From positions 1 through 64,000 of the forward strand of contig JAIWNE010000076.1 of the NCBI GenBank assembly GCA_025331445.1: a stretch of 64,000 nucleotides of DNA, read 5' to 3'. Positions 57,540 to 64,000 of this stretch are shown here, one piece after another. The notes beneath the pieces are model-generated. The model saw nothing but the letters and a program-made list of their open reading frames with translations, was not told the origin of the DNA and did no database searches. Each line of letters begins with the position of its first letter. Positions within the stretch are counted from its first letter, which is position 1. Both the position numbers and the translations under genes were made by a program. The stretch comes from Blakeslea trispora (lineage: Eukaryota > Mucoromycota > Mucoromycetes > Mucorales > Choanephoraceae).

Positions 57540-59839
57540 AAAAAGAGTTAAGCAACAACAAAAAAAAATACCCAAATCAATCCACATTGTACATTTCCCA
57601 ATTCTCTCTTCTTTTATGCCTTTTTATTTTTTTTTTCAGTCGTTTGTGTTTTATTTATCCATGTTTGCCTTTATTTATAGTCCTCTTTTTTTTTTCTTTT
57701 TCTTATGCTTTTTTTTTTCTTAAAGAACAATAAAGAAAAATATAACAATGCTAATTTATAGTATCTTGTCTCACCTATATATTTAGATTATAGTCACGTT
57801 TTTCGCTTTTTTTTTTGATTGAAAGAAAGACCGCTATGTTGTACGTATCGGTCCATTTACTCCACAGCTATTATTTAAAGCGCAATTTGATTGGCGAAAG
57901 TTTAATTGTACAGATAATTAAACAGTTTAAAAAATTAACTTTATTTAAACAAAAACCACTTTATAGATAGCTGAAAAATAAGGTCTCTCAACTGCTTGTA
58001 CCTGAAAAATGATTCTGAATCATATGAAAAATAAGTTTTTTTTTTATCATTGCATCGTAAACCCTTTTGGTTTATCCATTCTAAAAAGCATGCAATAGAA
58101 GGAAATTGGCTCTGTATTCACACATAACCAAAAGATAATAATTGTGTTTCCAATCATTGTCATTTGTTAAAAGCATAAATCAATGTTACGTCAAAACTAC
58201 TGTATGATAAATCAATATAGCTATTGTATTCATTTCCATGTACATCATTCCTATACCAAAAATCGAAAACCATCTTAATTCTTCAGGTAAGATCTGTTTA
58301 ACTTTTAAACCAAACTTTTGAGAAATTTGCTTCTTAGACTCTTCCTATAGTGCATGCACAAGGAAATAAGAAATTGGCTCTCTAAACACGTCATAAGAAA
58401 CTTGTTCCCTCAACAGATGACACTATTATCTATAGTTTTTTTTTGGGTTACGTAGTTTCCTTGTTTTTGTGATGTTATCTCGGTGGAACATAAAGCTCAA
58501 TAATAGATTTTCCAAGTGACATGCATAACATGAGTCTTGAAGCAGTTGAAATGCAAATAAGATGGCATATAGTTTTAGCGGTTATTTTTCTTTTTTTGTA
58601 TATAATATCCTCTTTTTAAACTATTGTGAAGTATTGAAAGAAACAAAAACAATCTCGTATTTAGATTAAAAAAAAAAAAGTCTAAAACTGCTTGAAAATG
58701 TATCAATTATCCAACATAAAAGAGTTGCTTGCTAGATGAAAGTATCTGTACTTGTTCATTCCAACAACAAATGACAGCCAAAACTGGCTTTTCAATTGTA
58801 TATAAATGAAACAAATCCATTGTTTCCTTTAAATTCGTAATTTAGAAAGGGGCTATATTCTTCTTCTCACAAACAAAGCAAAGTCAATCAAGTACTCCTG
58901 AAAATCTTCATAAACTGTTTCTGTTTATCTTGAGGAGAAAAAAAATGCCTTTTAAAGCGGAAAGCTTTTCATACAACACACACGACGATATCATTGGTTC
59001 AACTATGACAAGTCATTTTACACTTGTTGAAACAATCCTTGTTCACTAGGCAACATCTCTATGCATTTTTGTTACCACAAGAAGAACAATGCTGATTGGA
59101 TTCAGTCATGATCAGTGCATTCAATTGCTTCAATCAAAAGTAGCTAGTATTTGTATGTCATCAATTTATACAACAAGAACATTGACTTTTATATGACACT
59201 TATTGTATTTTCTTTTTGTAGGGCATTTCTGTTTATGCTGCGGTAAGGCGTCTTTGTCAAGTCAAGTAATGACTCGTTATCAGTAGTTGAACATTTACCT
59301 ATTTGCTTTTGTTCTTTGCCTATACTAGTTATGATGATGGTTTAATTTCTTCGTTAGCCTAGAGATAGGTTAGTTGAGCCTACAACTAGGACAACAGTCA
59401 TTTACCAATTGTATCCACAAACAGAATTACAATACAGCTTTAAAGTTACGGAAAAGGTTCTCCCTATAGGCAACAATCAGTACTCTAAAGAAGAAGTAAA
59501 GAGCTTAAAGACGGCATCCTCCTCTCTAATAAATCTAAATTTTATTGAGAACAATCAATAGTATTTATTCAATGAATAATAAGACAAAACGTACCAAGAC
59601 ACTCTTTGAGAGGCAATTGGTCCATGATGTTTATGGCTTCCTTAAAAAATAAGTACCTGTATGGTGAATATATTCAGCAATGCTCACTACTGCATTGCGT
59701 TTGAATTATATGCACTCATTATTTGAGTTTTTTTTTCTAATTGTGCTATCTAATAGTACTGACTACTCTACACTTAATGTAAGCTATATATCTAAGGTTA
59801 TCGAAAAAAACAAAAGAAAAAAAATCCAATTCATGCTAG
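57540..59839. other. 2.3-kb intergenic region, no gene seen
   Basis: Poly-T and poly-A runs (57630-57725) directly after the HAD gene, then AT-rich sequence without a convincing coding frame. Confidence 0.5.
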
Positions 59840-61690
59840 TTGATGATTGATTATGGGTCAAATTTGTTGAGATTCTCAATGGGATTCAAATCTGGATGTT
59901 GAGCAGGGCACTTTATCTTGTTGGATCTCATGCTCAACCTTCCAGTTTACGGCAGGTTTTCACAGTGAAAGGGGGAGGGGAGGACATTGTTCTTCATCAA
60001 AGTGACTCATGGATCACTGCGATAAAAGCTGAGCAAAACAGGCTCATACATGACATCAACGAAATTTTGACTAGTCTATCGATTTCTGGGCATGATGATG
60101 ATATTGAGAATCTCTAACATGTATGAAACAAGAGTCCAGTAAAGAATGAGATGCTTGTAGAAGCCCAGTTTTTACTAAAGGCCCTTTGAAAAACACCTGG
60201 AACAGAATTGGTGAAAACTTCATTAACATACTCATTGCATTAATGCCAAACCGCATGCAAATGCTCTATGCTGCTCAATAAAATATTGACTATTCCTTAA
60301 TTTTTTTTTACATCATTATATTCCTTTTGAATTCGGTTAATGAGAAATGTAAGAAAAAAACGAGAGACCATTATGTATAATAAAAAGTACATAGAGCATT
60401 GTTGAAATGTTCATCTAAAAGAGCCATGTCAGAAAATCAAAATACTGGTTGTATACATTCTACATTCAATCCTATCTGAGACATAATCTAGGTCTAAACG
60501 AGTAATTACTTACACAAATCTTCGTTATCCATGACCGGATTGATACCTAGCTCAGTTTAAGTAAAAGATTGGATCACACTTTATTTACATTAGGACACTT
60601 GAATCGAAGCAATCGCCCCTTGGCCAATGCGCAATTGGTATCCATCTCTATCTGAAGCAGCCAATTAGCTATCATCAATTGTACTCAGCTCAAATAAGGA
60701 TTACTACTCAGTTATCATGAAAGTATAAATAGATGGTACATTTTCAAATCAGATTCTATCTATCTTTTTTTTTGGTCGTCGTCGGTTCTAATCAACTTGT
60801 TTCATCTTTACTCTTTTTATTGTTTTGCTTTGTACCTGTTATATTCCACGAATATAGCACGCCCATAATTTTTCTCTTCTTTGAGCTTTGACCGTAAAGC
60901 ACTCTCACCTTAATGTTGATGAAATCGTGCAAAGATATTGCCCCCTACGGCTCAGGTTGATTCGAAAAGGCTGACTTGTCGATGAAAATACAGTTGCTTT
61001 GAAAGTTGATAACTGTTTGCGTCTAATTAGCTGCCCCATTTGAAGTGGTTTTTCGATGTTGGCAGGAGAGTTTCTTTCCTTTGGCTCGAGATGAGCTTTC
61101 TTCATGATCAAAGCACAGTCATGAACCATTAGATGATGAACTGTAGTCATTGCCCTTCAAATTGGTTAGTGAGACTTTCTATTACTTCATTCACAGTAGC
61201 TCTAGGATCATACTGCATTTCTAAAGCAAGAAATGTTTGTGCTCGTCGTTAAGGGTTTTTGGCCGATCGACTTATTTTCTTCTTCTTAGACCAGCTCTGG
61301 CTGTTGATTTCTTTTTTTTTTTTGAGTCGCATCTTCCTTTTTGTACCAATAGTAAGCCATGCATCTGGATACATCTAGCTCTTTTGCTGCCTAGGTAAGC
61401 TTGTAGTCTTTGTTACTAACTAATCGGAAAGATATATTTTTTCTTCTCGTCACTATGTCTGGCGTACTTGTGCTGACCAGCAACAATCTCAATCTTGATA
61501 GTCTTTGTCTTCCCCAATCTTTCAGGCGGCTTCAAATCCATGTATGTATTAAAGTTGGTAGCCTCATCAAGAGGACATTGCTCGTTATCGACACCCGTTT
61601 CGACTGTTTCATCTCCATGCTCGTTGAAAGCATTCCCTTTTCCCATCTTCTTGAAACAAATCTGAAGCTCATCTTTGCTCATTTCTGTAT
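59840..61690 (-). pseudogene. Decayed Tc1/mariner-type transposon
   Basis: On the minus strand, traces run from an N-terminal segment (61682-61416, VDNEQCPLDEATNFNTYMDL) through QTFLALEMQYDPRATVNEV, then a FIDKSAFRINL catalytic block (the usual FIDES acid is Lys here) and finally CPAQHPDLNPIENLNKF near 59930-59880, the terminal DDE motif. Stops and frame changes are frequent. It is an old copy with several disabling changes and appears separate from the Tc1 remnant at 3.4-4.5 kb. No terminal repeats were identified. Confidence 0.8.
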
Positions 61691-62335
61691 TTCTTACTAT
61701 GTGCCATGCTTAGTGCAATTTTGAATTTTCTTCTTGAGCCATCAAGTGTGTAATCTATTTCGGGAAATGGTGTAAGATTGTTATTATAATTGTTTTTTTT
61801 GTATTCAGCTAAACAATGTGCGTAGCACTAGGTTCAAATTAGAAAAGGAGCAATTAAAATTCATGCCATACGTATAGAGTTCAGCACAGAATATCAAAGG
61901 CAAATATTAAAGTAACATCTTTCCTGAATGAAGTAAATGGCTCGAGGAACTTCTTTATAGTGTGAAACATAAGGCATCCTATAAAACCAAATTCTCTTTT
62001 CTTTCCCCCCTCTCTCTCTCTACTCTTTATTCCTCCCCCCGCAGTATCATGTTTTATATGCTTTTACATTAACCATTCACTTGTTTCAAATGATCAAGTC
62101 CATGCTATTTTTTTTTTGATTTCTTGAGCAATAAAATAATAAAAATAAATTGCAGAAAAATAATCACAGTCGTTTATTTTATTCTTTTTTGTAGCCTGTC
62201 TTACCTATATTTGGGTTTCGGTCACGTTTCTCTTTTTGTTTAGACACTTGTGCTAACAAAAAAAAAACAGCAAAAAAAAAACAGAGAAAGAAAGGGTAAA
62301 GCATTGTTCTCTCTCTCTTCTTCTTTCTTGTTTTA
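61691..62335. other. Intergenic and kinase promoter/leader
   Basis: Poly-pyrimidine stretches (CCCCCCTCTCTCTCTC at 62006-62021 and CTCTCTCTCTTC at 62310-62321) lie upstream of the kinase ATG. No further gene. Confidence 0.5.
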
Positions 62336-64000
62336 ATGACTTTTGTTCACCCTCTAGAAGACCACTCAAATTGTGTGCCTGACATGACGTCTGCTCAACA
62401 AACTCCGTCTTCTATCGCCTCTCCTACTATCCCTACTTCTCCTTCTCCCACTCGTACACAACAAAGAGCTCATTCGGTCACATCCATGCCGAGCGAATTA
62501 CAGAAATCAGCCATGCGACATCAAGAGGTAGAACATCAAGAGAAGATGCGACACAATCAACCTTGGTGGCAGTACTATTACCAACTTTATCACTATCAAC
62601 TACCACCTGGCAGAAAACCCACAGTTTTCGGTCCTTATTTACTTTTGCAAACCTTGGGTGAAGGTGAATTCGGGAAAGTCAAGTTTGGTATCGAAGTCAA
62701 AACAGGACAAGAGGTAAGAAAGACAAAACAAGAAAAAAAAGGACCCTTTCTTATTTTATTTTTACTACGAAACATATTAGGTAGCTATTAAATTGATTAG
62801 AAAAGACAATATTGATTCCACTTCACGTATGACTAAAGTGGAAAGAGAAATATCTGTGTTACGAGTAAGTCATTAGAAAGAGAGAAACAATAAGAAATAA
62901 CCCTTTTTTTATTTATTTTTACGCCCCTTAAATTACAATAAAATCATTAGATCCTTCATCACCCAAATATTGTAGAATTATTCGATGTCATAGAAACTGA
63001 GAAATACATTGGCATCATATTACAATGTGCGACAGGAGGAGAGTTGTTTGACTACATTCTTGCTCATCGATATCTGAAAGAGAAAGATGCCAGTCGATTG
63101 TTTGCCCAGCTGATCAGCGGTGTGCACTATATGCATCAGAAACGCATTGTTCATAGAGATCTTAAATTGGTACTATAGAAAACGCCATGGGACGGAACAA
63201 TGTACTTATGCCTTTTTTTTTTTGCTTTAAAAAACAATAGGAAAATCTATTACTAGACAAGCATCGCAACGTATTAATCACCGATTTCGGTTTCGCCAAT
63301 CAATTTTCATCCGCTCAAGATGATCTCATGTCAACTTCTTGTGGGTCACCTTGTTATGCAGCACCTGAATTAGTCATGAACCAAGGTGTCTATGTTGGGC
63401 CTGCAGTCGACATTTGGTCTTGTGGTGTCATTTTATTCGCCATGTTGTGTGGTTATTTACCCTACGATGATGATCCAGCCAATCCCGAAAGTTACAACAT
63501 CAACTTGCTTTACAAATACATCTTAAATACCCCATTAATCTTTCCTGACTATATATCAAAAGAGGCATGTCATCTTATGAGTCTTATGCTTGTGCCTGAT
63601 CCTGAAAAGAGATGTTCAATGGAAGCTATCATGGCACATCCTTGGCTCAGTGCTCATCAACATTTGTTTGTTCAGGTCAAGGACAATATCGCAAAAGAAC
63701 AGGACCAAGAACAAAAGGAACCTATGGATGAAGCTGTCGTTCCTGAAATAACACCTTCAATAACAGAACAAGAGGATGAAGCTACAGTTCCTGATCCACC
63801 AGAAGATCAAGAGATGAAAGATACACCCATGGAGGAAGCAGCCCCTAAAGAAGATGTGGAGGTGCCTCCTGTCATTGTTGAAAAGAAAGAAGTGCACCAA
63901 AAGACAGTTGAAACGCCTAAACCTGAAACGCCAAAGCCTGAAACATCCGTCAGCAAGACACCTAAACCTACAACAAATACAAAAGTGCGTCCCAAATCCA
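62336..64000 (+). CDS. Serine/threonine protein kinase, CAMK-like (Kin4-related), 5' part
   Basis: Four exons are visible (62336-62713, 62781-62864, 62951-63169 and 63241 to the window end). A serine/proline-rich N-terminus precedes the kinase domain: [11 protein letters not shown] (P-loop), VAIKLI (Lys), HRDLKLENLL (catalytic loop), [17 protein letters not shown] and [12 protein letters not shown]. After HPWL the C-terminus is a glutamate/proline/threonine-rich tail with [10 protein letters not shown] repeats and continues past the window. It is most like the Snf1/Kin4/Hsl1 group. Substrate unknown. All three junctions keep frame. Confidence 0.9.

Noticed and set aside
1..64000. CRISPR array or bacterial operon
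   Set aside because: No spaced direct repeats of array type; spliced genes show that this is a eukaryotic genome.

Overview
The window reads as nuclear DNA of an early-diverging fungus, most likely Mucoromycota (Mucorales). It is AT-rich. Introns are short (mostly about 45-80 nt) with GT...AG ends and TACTAAC/CTAAC-like branch sites. Intergenic DNA is full of poly-A/T and poly-pyrimidine tracts. The gene set (Sub2, Sin3, ASCC2/Cue3, WDR61/Ski8, cytochrome bc1 core 1, transaldolase, Zn2Cys6 factors) is fungal. Most genes are multi-exon, so I rebuilt them from splice sites and checked reading-frame phase across each junction.

Layout. 1-4.8 kb is a transposon graveyard: a MULE-type transposase tail, an OTU-protease ORF, a spliced gene of an unrecognised family, a broken Tc1/mariner transposase and a 163-bp hairpin MITE. 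4.9-12.1 kb holds SUB2, an SLC25A46-like carrier protein and two paralogous Zn2Cys6 factors arranged tail to tail with overlapping stop codons. 14.4-26 kb holds an FMN-binding oxidase-like gene, an OTU relic, SIN3, a zinc alcohol dehydrogenase and an ASCC2/Cue3 homologue with a 15-bp repeat in its coding sequence. 26.6-38.5 kb is housekeeping: WDR61/Ski8, cytochrome bc1 core 1, a wax-synthase-like MBOAT, a peroxisomal acyl-CoA thioesterase and transaldolase. 38.5-50 kb is gene-poor but holds a cryptic two-exon small gene, a CBM21 glycogen-targeting subunit of PP1 and a frameshifted TALE homeobox gene. 50.2-52.7 kb is a near-intact piggyBac element with TTAA target duplication. 55.3-57.5 kb holds a conserved protein of unknown function and a HAD hydrolase. 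59.8-61.7 kb is a decayed Tc1-like element. 62.3 kb to the end is the 5' part of a CAMK-like kinase.

How genes relate. There are no operons. SUB2, SIN3, WDR61 and ASCC2 act in mRNA export, chromatin repression, and RNA or ribosome quality control. QCR1, transaldolase, the thioesterase, the MBOAT and the PP1 subunit serve energy, lipid and glycogen metabolism. The most unusual structures are the convergent factor pair, the homeobox gene broken by three single-base insertions, the piggyBac element with a long subterminal palindrome, and the small spliced gene at 41.2 kb.
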